Below, in pieces: positions 1-12,602 of a stretch of DNA of 64,000 nt. Made by a program: the position numbers and the translations under genes. The stretch's first letter is position 1, and each line of letters begins with the position of its first letter. Origin of the DNA: Styela clava (taxonomy: Eukaryota > Chordata > Ascidiacea > Stolidobranchia > Styelidae). A model generated the notes under the pieces. It was not told where the DNA came from, did no database searches, and worked only from the letters and a program-made list of their open reading frames with translations. The stretch lies in contig NC_135264.1 of the NCBI RefSeq assembly GCF_964204865.1, forward strand, positions 7,036,001 through 7,100,000, in the 5' to 3' direction.

Positions 1-235
1 GGAAGAGAGAGTAAGAGAATTTATTTTTTTTGTCAACCAAGAAACACATAATATAAAATATCATTGTAACAAAATAAGTGGAACAAAAGTTTTCGGTATG
101 ACTGGGAGGTAACGATACGACCATTTACGGTCATCTCAGTTTTTTACTGTGTGTATAGTTTCAGCAAACTTTCTAGGACTAGGTGATGAACTCAGATGAT
201 GTTTTCAGTAATTTATGTGTCTGGACTGCCATCAC

Positions 236-480
236 AATAAAAACAAGAGAGCTATGCTCAAATATCTGGACACGTAGCGCCACCCAATGGCAATAATTTT
301 GATGACGTCATAGCGAAAAAAAGGTAATAGCTTTCTGGAGAAAAATTTTATCTTTAACCACTGAAAATTTCAGAGCAATTGGTCCAGTATTCGAAGAGAA
401 AAGCGATTTTTTAATGATAATGACGAAAGAAAATAACAATAACAACAACATTTTGAAACGATCGTTATGGCCACTAAACG
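236..480 (+). repeat. Dispersed repeat copy 1, AAC-rich tail
   Basis: The segment starts near AACAAGAGAGCTATGCTC and runs through a TGACGTCAT palindrome, a block containing CAATTGGTCCAGTATTCGAA, and an AAC-rich stretch ending in TTTTGAAACGATCG. The same order of blocks recurs at about 30060-30440, and part of it is seen in reverse at 2215-2336. Shared block order with diverged spacers indicates one interspersed repeat family. I cannot see whether it is a SINE or a DNA-element derivative. Confidence 0.65.
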
Positions 481-2214
481 TGTCCAAAAATCACATACAG
501 TTGAAGTATATATATATTCCAAGTATTCGAGATTCGATTCGAACAAATCCTCCTTTCAATTCTGAAATCACCAAGTATGCGACCCAGTCCTAATTGTAAG
601 TAAGAACTCTTACGACAAGTATATTTGGAGCGAATATTTAAAATTTTAGTGGACACCTCACAAAACCGTATACCGATGAAACATAGCCATACGCTCCAGA
701 CATTGCGCAAACAACCCCAAAGTAAAACTGCAACCAAAGGGATATTTTACCATAAACTATCTAATAAAATAAAGCCATGATATTGTGTTGTAAAAAGCAA
801 ATAAAGTGTTGTAAAGTGTATTGTCGTTATACAATACCCTGTAAATATGTATTCAAGCCGTTTCTTGGAATCTTATTATAACTTGGGCGTGGCAAACTTG
901 TAAGCATTCCACAATTCGTAATAAAATATGATATTCGTGCCTCTTCATGTTTCATTATGTCCGTGGTAAGGAATCCATTATCAAAAATATTTGTTTTTGG
1001 CTTTATGTAGAACGGGGTTTTGATTTTTGTTTGAACTTGAAACTTAATATTTTTGACTTTTATATTCATCAAATATATTTGCCCCACAGCAACGCCCAAA
1101 TTTGGTAACATTTTTCTAGTTTAACGATGTTTTAGGTATGCTGAATTCTCAAAACCCAATTTCTTTGGCGTGCGATATCCTCCAAATTATTCATACAGTT
1201 GTGTAAAAGGGTCATATGGAAACGATAGAATGAGGGTCAGATTCTTTTATTTTCTACAGTGTGAAAGTACAGTATTTATTTCAGAAATATATTGAAATTA
1301 ATTGAGATTATGGAAAATTTGTCTTTTAATCTTACGCCGTATTAATTATGACGCTTAGACGACTAATATCAATTGCCAGAAACATTCTATTTGTAGTATG
1401 ATTGTTACCTGGGCTGGGTGAAAATGAACTAATCAAATATTAAAATTCGAAATCTATATATTTGAAATCATTCCTACTTTAAAAATCTTTCAACTGATTT
1501 TTCCATGAATAAATCTCCCAAATATGTGAAATTTACCTCATTTGTGCTCATTTGTGCAAGAAAATCTCTCAATATATTCAAACTTAGTATGAGGTTAGAC
1601 AATTATGACAAAAAAATCAACATCCACATGCTATCCATACCCAACTCCAACGTGCTACGGAAAGATGGTGAGTTACTTCTTATTTTTGAAATAAAAACAA
1701 CTGTATTTCATGTAACTTACAGAGATTTAAAAAATTCAAAATATAAATATACAAATATTAAATAAACAAAAATCATAAAATTAATTCAGGAACCGTTTAA
1801 TTAGCAGTGTCCAAGGTAGCATAATAGGGCTGCATACAACTAATAACACTGGTCGTTTGAATTCACCTCTTAAGCTGTGTAATCTGATAAATGATACATA
1901 GTGAGAATGTTTGTCGTTCTTGTTGCCTTTCATGATATCGATTACAGTTTACTTATTATTTACTTCATAACTATTATTTTTCAACCATAGTATATAGTTA
2001 AATACCTGTCATGTGAATGTGTTTTTTGAAAATTATTTGTTATTTTTTAATTCTCGATGTAACAATATCATGAAATTTTTCCTAAAACTCTAATGTTTCA
2101 AAATCAGGACAGAAATAAACGCCATTTACACCCGTGCAGGTATGCATATTGGGTTGGTTACTGCGTATTACCTTTTTTAACACGAAGTTTACATATGGGT
2201 TGTTTTGATATTAT

Positions 2215-2336
2215 GTTGTTGTTGTTGTTATTTTTATTAATATTTTTCTTTTTATTGTCATGCAAAAATAGCATTTCTCATCAACTACTGAACCAATTGC
2301 CAAAATTTTCAGTAATTGAAGATTGTATTTTTTTCT
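2215..2336 (-). repeat. Dispersed repeat copy 3, partial, reversed
   Basis: Read on the minus strand, this contains the block TGAAAATTTTGGCAATTGG followed by a TTCAGTAGTTGATGAGAAA-like stretch. It corresponds to the CAATTGGTCCAGTATTCGAA region of the copies at 236 and 30060. The AAC-rich tail appears as the GTTGTTGTTGTTG run at its plus-strand left end. Confidence 0.5.
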
Positions 2337-3739
2337 AAAAGGCTATTGCTTTTATTTATTTCAAAAATACTAAATTATTTTACTAGAAAATAATGCGATA
2401 ACGTCTCAGAATCATGTACTGTCCAAATACATTCTATTGATCGGGCCATTTTGAAACGTCATTTTTTTATTAATCCGGAAGTATACGCATTCTAGCCGAT
2501 CCTTTTCTTTGATAACATTATATTTTCACAAGTGGCTTTTGAAAGAGTATTCAACTTTTACGAACAAAAGAATACAAAGTTAACTTCTTCGTACTGTGTA
2601 CATTAGACTTGCCGCATTCTATTGAAATTTGAATTCGCGTGGAAAAGCCCGAAACGTGAAACTACGAAAAACAAATACACCGCGAGTGAATACTTTCTAA
2701 ACAGACAGTTCTTGTTACTCAGATTTTGTTGACCCGATTATGGGTATATAATACAATGAAATACGGACATTGAAATATTTCTCTTGAGTAATAAAATTAA
2801 CACCGAGTGTATTTGAAAAGCGTGTTTTACATATTAGGTCGAAATGGTGCTATTATTTTGCATAGCGTCTACTGCCATATGTTGTCTATCAACGTGCAGT
2901 CCATGGAGTGTTTATCGCTAAATTGATTTTATTGAAATAAACGATATGCAGTGGTAGACCCCATGCTATCTACTAGCCTTTCATAATTCAGCTTTAAAGT
3001 TCACGCTATACTACTATCTAGGTACCTGACCCAGCTTTAGCATAAAATGCTTTAATAAAAAAGCGAAAGTTGTATTGATGATTCTTATAAATTTTCCATC
3101 CTCAGATTTAGTGATTAAAATTAAAGGTTTGCCTCTGGAGCCAGAGATTCATGAGCTGTTTGTGTCAATCTATTATATATATTTACGTTTAGTACGTTTT
3201 TATATATAAAAGTTTAGCATGGTACTAAATTATTACACTTACGGAAATATTATCGAATATGAACAGAATTTTTTTAGGATAACCAATTAAATATTTTCTG
3301 CAGTGTATTTTATTACAAAATTGAAATGTTTTTCTACTGGCGAAAAATTTATATTCTACATTATGTTATGATCACCTAAATATTAGATTTCATATAATAA
3401 AAAACCTAACTGACTATCGTTTGTGAGTTGTTAGGTGCACATTTCTACATTGGCTCTATTGCTTGGTTGAATAAATGGCCAATATTGTACTTTTAAGAAT
3501 AGAGAAGTTGGAGTTTTTATCCCTGTTTAGTTGCATAGATGCTATGCTCGGTAAAAATATTGCTTAGGTAATTGTCAATTGGAGCCGAAAAAACTTTTAT
3601 TAAATTTTATTGTATTAGATAATTTCACAAATCAATAATACACAATCAAGAATTGTCCTTTAACCCTTGGGAAACGCATTAGCGCTAATTTCTCAGGAAC
3701 GCCCATGGTTTATTTTGATTTGTTCGATCGTTGATGACT

Positions 3740-4196
3740 TCATTCATCAATAAAATCTTTTGTTATCCCTATGGTAAACCGAAAATCAACAAATAGAGAA
3801 CCAAAATCGTTGCTTGGCAAACTGTAAATTGCCCCTAGGTTTCGCTTCATTATTGTGTTACGCAGTGAGTTTCCCTTACACGCTGAGTACGCAAAATAGA
3901 CAATGCAGTATTCAAACGATTCCATCTTATTGTTCCGTGATGATAAACTTAGTGATAAACTGAATCCGCGTGAGACATTCCAGTATTGAAAGCAAACCGA
4001 TTTTAAAGCAACTGTTTGGTTTGTTTACGCTAGCGAAGGTATTATTCCAATGAGGTTCTGTGTCAGTCAAGCTATTACAAGACATGGCGACTGCCACGAG
4101 TGTATCAAGTTCGGGTTTAGCACCATAACGAGCATTATAGTATATTCTACTGATGATGTTTGAATGTAAGTTAGTGTCGGTATAACCACATGGCAT
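3740..4196 (-). other. Two adjacent unrecognised open frames
   Basis: Two minus-strand open frames (89 codons at 3927-4196 and 61 codons at 3740-3925) lie head to tail with only a stop between them. They do not resemble a family I know and have no evident splice sites. They could be a decayed transposon or gene remnant, or chance. Confidence 0.15.
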
Positions 4197-5159
4197 ATTA
4201 ACTTGAAATTTTGAGATTTATTTATTTCTTTTAGCGATGTCGAGTTTGCAAGCTGTGTAAGATTTTAAAAAAATAATTTGCCATTTGTTTTAAATGGTGC
4301 CTTTTTCAGTAGATTTTATTACCAATTATAATAATGTTATAAAATAAGCTCGATTGTCCAAAATTTTAAAAATTTGTGTTCTCTATGAAAGTGTCAACAA
4401 ACTGGAATGCAAAATAACTGAAGTTTTTTAACTTGTCAAAATTGGCAATACCCTTTGAACCTGATTATGAATAAAAAATATGTTATTTGAAAAACTATTG
4501 AACCATTAAAAAAATTTTGATAGTAAACTGTGAAGCATGCAAAAAATGCTGTTGTTTTTGTTTAAATCTTACTCTTATAAAAGAATATTTAGGGTAAAAT
4601 GATATCTCATCCAACATTTATCTTGATATTAACTTTGGTATCAACATCATCATTAGCATTTGATTTCTTATTGCTATTAAGCAAAATGATTGTGAGAGTG
4701 GATTTCGGCGTAACCGACGTACATAAGGTTTTGCCCAAACATGAGCTCGCTTGTCGCACTGGTATCAATTTTGTTTCTTCTGCAAGAAATTTATTCACTT
4801 AATCATTAGAAATGTATTTATAGTAAGTATTGCAATTAGGTGAAACTGGCAATGATGGAGATAACTACAATTGGGTAGTATTATAACTGAAAAGTGGAAA
4901 ATGAAACATTTCTATTGAAATGAATAGTGAATAATATGTATAGTAATAACATTATTGAAATTGGTGTTATCCTTATATATGCTGTTAACAAGAATTGATA
5001 TATCTACCAGGTTAGCAAAACAAAAATATATATGTCATCATGTGTTTTGTTTTCATTTTAGTTGTACTTAGATTTCGATTATATATTCGGAGTAATTTAC
5101 TTGCAAATATCAATCAAGAAATCATAGTTTGCAGGTATAATTGTTAGATCGAATTGACA

Positions 5160-8100
5160 ATGTCAAAAAGACATAATTTCTATACGGTGGTATCTACAGA
5201 CCAGAATGACGGAGTGGCAAGTTTATTTTTCAGAATATTTCAAATTTGTGTACCCTATAGCAAACGGGATTAATTTTTAACATGTATATAGTTACGTTGC
5301 TTAGAGATATATAGGAATAGTGATTTTTTTTTTAATTCAATTTTTTGTAAATGGGAAAAATGGATTTAAATATTTGAACTGGAAAGAGAGCATTTAATTC
5401 ATTATTTAATATTATGTAAAAAATTATATGCCGAAATACTGATAGTCATATATCAGTAGAGCGTTGTTTTTCTTATTAACGCAAAATTAATAATTTATTA
5501 ATTTCAGCCAAAAGAACCAGCGTCACAGACATGTCCTAAATGGGCGATAGCTGTTTCAATTGTTGCCGCCGCGGCACTAGTTGGAGCTGTTATAGCCATT
5601 GCAGTCGTGTTTTCTCGCAATAACGGTAAGTTATGCAATATTTGGATATGAACATAATGAAATTATTTTTTCATTTCTATATGATAGTACGTCACGAAAT
5701 AAATTGTTTCTCGTTTTATTGGGATTACGATTCTAAGTAATTAGATAATATTTCTAAGTGAAGACGAGACAGCGGATCAGAATTGAGCAACCTAATAAAA
5801 AATAAAAACTACGTTATGAGAATTATTCTGAAAATTTTATCCTTAAATGCCAATTTGCTATCGATGCATGATTAACTCATTTTATTAACCCCTTGTTCGT
5901 TTATTATTATTTTTATAGTTTAAACGTTGTTTATAAATTTTCACGTTCTACAGATACTTGTGATGGGTTCCAATGTACTTCTGGCGCTATGGCAAACGGT
6001 GGATCTGATTGCATCTTGTCATCAAGTGTATGTAACAATGTGGAAGACTGTAAAAATGGAGAAGACGAAAAAGACTGTCCGATATCACGTAAATAAGTTT
6101 ATATAACCACACGTAAATATGCTCTGAAAATTTCTAATTTTTCGATTAATTATTAATCCCGATCAAAAATATTCCTATACAGTGTCATGATATCTTCATG
6201 CGTTTTTACTTATGAGCATGAAACTAATCAATGTGGACTTGTAGAAAAATGCGACAATTCATTTATTGTTTGTTTTTTTCAAATATTTATGGTTATTTTA
6301 TACCCGTGTAGTTAGATACTTTATATATCTGTTTTATTTTAGCTTGTAATAGCGGTCAGTTCTGGTGCATACAAGGTGGTTCACATGGAAATTGCATCTC
6401 CAAAGATTGGGCATGTGATGGTTCCGATGATTGCAAAGGAGGGACGGATGAACAAAATTGTACAAAAGCCCCTGGTAATAGAAATCTTCATATATTAATA
6501 TATATTGCACAAATAGATTATCGCCATGGTTTTTCAATTATAAATGAAATCACAATCACAGCTTGCCAACGTGCCCAGAACTTTCAAACCATTGCACCAA
6601 ATTGTGAGAGAGATGTTGGAAATTGCTCGGTTAGTTTTTGTAGCAACGACGTCAACCCTAAATGCTGTGGACCAGTGTACGAAAGAAGCATCGCATCTTG
6701 TTCAGGTATTTATATATATATATTCACAGTCGATAAACTACAGAGTGTCAAAATGAAATTAATATTTTATTATTTTAAGGAGGCGACATTGAGTTTTCAC
6801 GAGTACTGAGATGTGAATGCCAGATTTGCGAATCACCAAAAGTTTTTGTTGCCGGAAGGTTTGCTGATTTTAGTTGAACTTTACTTGCAAAATGCCTTTG
6901 AAATATCATAACCAGTGTGAGGTGAAGTTTGTGGTAAATTTCACAAAAATAACTTAATCATACAAATTCATGTGTTCAAAATACAACAAGAGGCTTAGAA
7001 TCGACATTGTGCCACAAATACAGGAATGAATGAAATGAACTAATGTTCTAAGCACAATTAAAAACTATAAAAAATTTGTTTCAGCATGGAAGGGTGTGAT
7101 TCGAAGGTACACAACTGTTCATTTGGAATTGAAATAAACGACACCGAAGTTGGAAGAGCAAACACAAATGGACACTTCAGTTTCAGTGTGGAATATCCAT
7201 CAAATTATCGTATCACTTTTTCAATAATTGACGACGTAGACGATCTGTATTTTACACAAGTAAAGGTAGGATACAGCTTTTTATATATTTATTTACCTTG
7301 TGCCAAAATCATGGTATCATGACAACATTTTGATATACCATAATTTGTTTTATTCGAAATTTCAGCTCATTAATCTTATAAGCAACCAATATGCTTATTC
7401 AGTAACTGTGAAAATGGTTCTAAAACCAGCTGCTATAAGTTTTTCATCAGATACAAGGAAAACTGTCGAACTTGGAACAACTCAAGATGTAGCGATTGAA
7501 TTTGCTGAAAACTCAATGTTTCTTCCAGATGGAACTGAATATAGCGGAGAGGTAAGGAAATTTATCTAAAGACAAGCGAATTTGGGCCGCTTAAATAATC
7601 ACAAACCACAAATGAAATTTTTGAACTAAATAAGTATAAATTAAATCTAGGTTGAATTAAAGGCAGTGTAGAGGAATGAATATTTTTATCAGCTTAAACA
7701 CAAAAATTCATCCAGGAATCGGATTCCATTTATTTTATTGGACACAATACCTATGAAGCATCCTATAGATAAGATATTCATGTAACAATATGGGGATTTG
7801 CATAATACCAATTACTGTTTCAAACCTGTAACAAAAACTTTCTCTCTGTTAAATTGCCAAATCTCTACTTCCAGGTCAAAGCTGCGATCAATTTCATAGA
7901 CCCGTCAAACAGAGAAAATTCAGACAATATACCCGCACAGCTTCTAACTGAGGATGTCGACGGAGAGGGTCCTGGCTTATTGTCGTCCACCGGAATGTTG
8001 CAAACTGACATTAAAACCGCAGATGGAAGACAGTTGAATGCACGCGGGGTAGGTATATACGCACATGTAGTTTATTTTCTCGCAAATATTGGCTACATGA

Positions 8101-11100
8101 CGATTTTCCATTTTGTTTACTCTTTTACATTTGAAGAATATATTGATCCCTCTGTGAAAATCTTACTCTATTAGGAAATACTTAGAGATGGAGTAACTCT
8201 ACTGTCGTTTCGCTTTGAGTGCAGTTTAAATTTTACTTCAATAATTGAATAAGGATGCAAGCCCAATAAATTACAATTTATAAATTCATGATTTTATACA
8301 TGTCAACAATACTGTTCCGTAGGTACAAATTGAGTTGATCACGGATGGACTCTCACAAGATGAAACTGACGGAGTTAAACTATACAGGCTCGGAACAGAG
8401 GACGGCGTTTGGCAAGAAGTTTCTCAAATGAATGTAGGCCTACGTACATAAAAAACTTTCAATCCTTTAATCGTATAATTCAAAACAGTAGCATTGTTGA
8501 ATGATATTTGTACATAGACATCGTCAGGAACTTCATTGAGAAGACGAAAAAGAAGTAATCATGCGTCTGTTATTACACGTATTGACATAAGCAGCGTTCG
8601 TCAAATTTGGAATCTAGATGCATTAGTTTATCCATATTGTCATATGAAAGGTAAACACCTATTTTAATTTTTTTCCTTTGAGGCCTTAAGCTTTCTAAGC
8701 TTTTCCAAGTCCAAGTTTTCGTGCTCAGACATAAAGCCAAGTGTTGTCATTTGAAGGCTTCGAAGAAAAACACGTTTACAATATCTAAATTCCAAAAAAT
8801 AGACCATGAAGTCCTATAACATTCAAGCTACGTATAACAAAAAATCTGTTTTTTTTAGTTCGAGTATTCAGCGATGCCCAATATCTCGAGTCCTCGCAAG
8901 TAAATGGAATTGTTGTGATCTCATTATACGCAAGGTCTACAAACGGAGCGTGGGCGAATTATCTTAGAAGATATGCATATAATGGAGTTTGTGTTTCGGT
9001 TCCATGCAACGGGAATTGGTTCGACATCGCTCAAGTATATGGTAATTACTTATCGATCTTAAGATCGGTACGTATGTTGATAGGTATTTGTCTGTTTGTC
9101 TGTTTGTATGTTTGTCTGTTTGTCTGTTAGATAAACGCGATATCTCACGAACGCATGGTTGAATCTGCTCCAAATTTTGCATGTGCATGCATCTTACCTC
9201 GGACCAGAAGCCTATAGATTTTGGGTTAATTATGTCGTATAATTAGCGAGTTATTAACTAATTACCGATCTGAGATCGATAAGTCTTCGGTCTCCGACCA
9301 ATATTCTCGTTATTATTTTTTGGTTCAATATTTAAATGAACATTTTTAAATTATATACAAGTTATAAGTTGAAATCCAAATCAGTAAAGCTACAAAAATG
9401 TAAAAAAGCTACAGTCTCAACTCCCGGGCGGAGGCCGAGTCGCTCGGTACAAAAAAGCACTGCTTAAAGACTAAGGGGTTGCTGCGCTAAATCAGTATCA
9501 GGAAAATTGACAAAATTACCTATTTTTATTGAATTCAACTTGCTAATAATATAAAGGGGTTAAATACCATTAAAATACGTAGTTACATTCCACATTCGCT
9601 ATACCGATATGCTTATATTTTCTGTTCAAGCATTGGTCTATTTTTTGTGACAATAATTTTATCACTGATATCAAAGCAAAACAACCCCCACATTCTTGCA
9701 TTGCTAATGTTGTTTTTTAAAGCTGAAGACAATGACTACATAGTTGTTGAGCCCAAAGTGCCAGATGACATCCAGACTACACTAAAGTTTGAGTAAGTAT
9801 AACATATAGGATACTGAATCATTAACTGATCTACAAGAATTCTTAAATAACAGAAGTTTCTAGATTGTCGATTCAACTGAATTTTATCTAGGATATATAT
9901 CAGATAACAAAGACCAATATAATTATGCAATCAATAATTACAAATATATACTTTACGTGTATGTAAAAGTGCACAAGGTAAGATGGAGAATTTTTTTATG
10001 CATATAATTCTAACATTGACTAAATCCATCATATTATTATCACACAGGAACAAATTGAATTACTTCACTGTGCAAATACCAAAAAATGAAAATGTCCATG
10101 GCTCAAATGGGCCCATATACAGATACCACTATGAATGTTATAGTGCGCCGTTCGGAGATAATCATTTTCGATTATCCAGGTACGTTATTTCCATAGCACC
10201 ATCAAAACGTACATTTATCTCGTACCAAATGGGTTTTGAAAATAAATGTCGCCTTTACCAATAAAAGTATTTTGCGCCAAACGCTGTAAAACAGGCGTTT
10301 AACACGCGCATATATTTTCCCCCGGAACTAACAAAATCAAATAGAGAATTGCTGAAGAGATCTCTTTGTGACGTGTCTAAATTTTCATTTTTACTTATGT
10401 ACGTTTCCCACCCCTTTCACGAAAGTTATGCATCATTTACTTTGCTTTTATCTGTTACATGCTTGGTATTGACATATTCTAACTACTCATCATCTAACAT
10501 TAGCCAAATGCATACCGGTTTACCATTCCACGTATTTCGCTTTCATCGTATCCTCGTTGTTGGGCAGCCGCGTCATTTTCATACTGTGCTTAGTCAACAC
10601 AATCGGCAGAAATGTTGCTGTGTTAGCACCAGAAGAGCACTCATCGAAGTATATCCTGATCACTAGATGTCGCTGATTCGTCTTCCTCTGCTCCCTGTAA
10701 CTAATCCGCTATACCTGCTGCTTGAATTCAGCAATAAGGTGTCGCTAACTGGATGACTGAGTCTTTCGCGATCCCTCATCAATGGATCAATGGATCCCTC
10801 TATGGGTCAATGTTTTCCGTTTTTGATAGTTTTTTGTCTTATTGTGTGTGTTTATTACGTTACAATGATTCCTGCACGACGGAAATAAATATCGGAACCT
10901 GAGTTGCTTTATCGCATTAATTTTTAAACTAATGACATAGTCGTAACATCTCAGTTTTAGTAATTGGCTTCTATTATACCTACGGCACTTCATAACATCT
11001 ACAGCTTCTTGGACACCAAAGAATCATGATAACCAGTAACATGGCATTCTATTCTATGGAGGTGCTGGTTTCGGTGACAATGTCTCGCTTGAAACCGAAG

Positions 11101-12330
11101 CAAAATGTTGTAGATATAAAATAACTACTGACACGTTTTTTTGAATTTGAAATAAACAATGTTTCCATTTTTGAAGAGTTTTACCTGAAGATATTGAAGT
11201 GAATACAATTCCCATAGACGAAAACAACATTTTTTCACCTTGGATAAATGATCTGTTTTCTTGGTGGCCGAATAGAAATCTCTTCAAAGCTTGCTATGTG
11301 AAAGTAAGTGCAACAAAAATCTCAATACATTGAAGATGCATTAGTGTATTAAGAATCCCATAATGCTAATTATATTATACAATACCGTAGTTGTTTGAAA
11401 TGAATGCTTATTCAAAATGAATTCAATAAATAATACAATAAAATACAATCAAAATATAAAAATCGCCTGCACGGAAAGACAGTTTTGAAATGCGCTGGGC
11501 TTTTACTTCACTGTATAAATCAATATTTTTAAAAACTTCACACGTTCTTTTAAGGTTAAGATATTGCCAATTGATGCCAACGAAGACGACTTGAAAGAGT
11601 GGACAGTTGAGGCAATCAGCCGTGGAGGAACACATGCAGTTACAAAAGGAAAGGAATACGGTCGTAGAATATCTCGAGGAAATGGCCTAACAGCATGTGT
11701 TGAATACAAGTGTCCGTATGTACTTTTTCTGTTTTGCATTAGTTTACGCGAGGCAAAATTTTGCTGTATCTCATTACAATCTAATATAATATACCGTATA
11801 TAAAAAAATATTTAAAAAATGGGTATGTACAATTTCAGTAATGCCGTAAACTAGATGAAAGTGACTTGGTTTGGAGAAATGTTAACAACTTTGCGGAAGA
11901 CATATTAACGTCTTAATGCGATTTACTGGCAACATTAAATAAAATGTACAAAATTATCTTCAGAGATACCCTATCAGATAATGAATTTGACAGAACGGAA
12001 GTGACCATCACTCCAAAACTGAACGGATTCAATTTTGCTTTTGTGATCCCACCAAACATAACAATCAACACAAGCTCATTTCAAGACATCGTGGATGAAT
12101 ATCAAAGGAAAATAGAAACTTTGTTGGGTAAGCCGAGTCTCACAGCTCCAGCACTCGCGGCTCATATTCCAGAACTTGGTATCTTCTATAGTGAAGCAAT
12201 TCATCCAAAGCTGGCTAAAACTGAAGCGAGGCGTAACTGTATTCAAGGTTCGGCTGTCCTAACATTCTCAGTTTCTGCTGCGGAAATATCTGGATCTGGC
12301 TCCGGCTCTGGGTCCGGATCTGGCGATTAA
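5160..12330 (+). CDS. CILP-like type II membrane protein with LDLa repeats
   Basis: Homolog of cartilage intermediate layer protein, an extracellular matrix protein, about 828 residues. Exons by phase: 5160-5213 (weak first exon), 5508-5625, 5954-6088, 6343-6474, 6562-6705, 6780-6858, 7085-7265, 7366-7551, 7875-8048, 8323-8433, 8518-8650, 8859-9041, 9723-9792, 10048-10179, 11177-11303, 11555-11715, 11964-12330. A short cytoplasmic N-terminus is followed by a hydrophobic helix (about residues 30-53). Two LDL-receptor A modules come next, with acidic ends DCKNGEDEKDC and DCKGGTDEQNC. Then comes a Cys-rich block (CCGP, CECQIC) as in CILP, and the CILP core: FIDPSNRENS, SNGPIYRYHYEC, a WWPNR...ACYVK motif, and a GGTHAVT...YG motif. 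RRRKRS (446-451) sits where CILP carries its furin site. The tail ends in Gly-Ser repeats. CILP itself starts with a signal peptide and lacks LDLa, so this architecture is unusual. The first exon uses a poor donor (GGA|GTGGCA) and is the least certain part. Confidence 0.85.
9048..9283. mobile_element. Short inverted-repeat element with TTTGTCTG microsatellite
   Basis: The ends ACTTATCGATCTTAAGATCG and, inverted on the right, the same sequence with two changes form terminal repeats of about 22 bp. Inside is a TGTTTGTCTG-type microsatellite (about 9088-9129). The element lies in an intron of the CILP-like gene and starts only a few bases after the splice donor at 9041. Confidence 0.6.
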
Positions 12331-12602
12331 GTAGCCTACAGTAGGAATTTTATCATTTTTAAGAGACCGACAAATGATAGCTACAAGCTCGAATGTCCAT
12401 TGAACACGTAGTGCAACATTAAATTAATATAAATATTATAAAAAATGTTTTTAGGTAAAATAATATATTAATAGAGCTATAAAATGACTATTGGATATAT
12501 GTGTAATGTATAATTATGCAGGGTCAGGACGGCCATGGGAAGAGTGAGATTGTGTTTATCAGCGTTAGTGGATAACGTACATAATGGGTGCTCTAGCTAG
12601 AA

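Larger units (their letters stand above)
1..5159. other. Mostly non-coding 5' flank
   Basis: I see no convincing gene here. The stretch is AT-rich with many stops in all frames. It contains two copies of a dispersed repeat (236-480 and 2215-2336, listed separately) and a weak pair of minus-strand open frames at 3740-4196. An open frame at 4599-4802 (+) begins with a hydrophobic run like a signal peptide, but has no supporting splice partner. Confidence 0.5.

Noticed and set aside
4599-4802. Open frame with a signal-peptide-like start, possible first exon of the CILP-like gene
   Set aside because: It ends in a stop with no donor that keeps phase with 5508, and an overlapping open frame exists on the other strand.
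9088-9129. Short direct repeats considered as a CRISPR-like array
   Set aside because: They are a simple TTTGTCTG microsatellite without spacers, in animal DNA.
10349-10666. 105-codon open frame in a CILP-like intron
   Set aside because: It does not join neighbouring exons in frame, and exons at 10048-10179 and 11177-11303 splice directly in phase.
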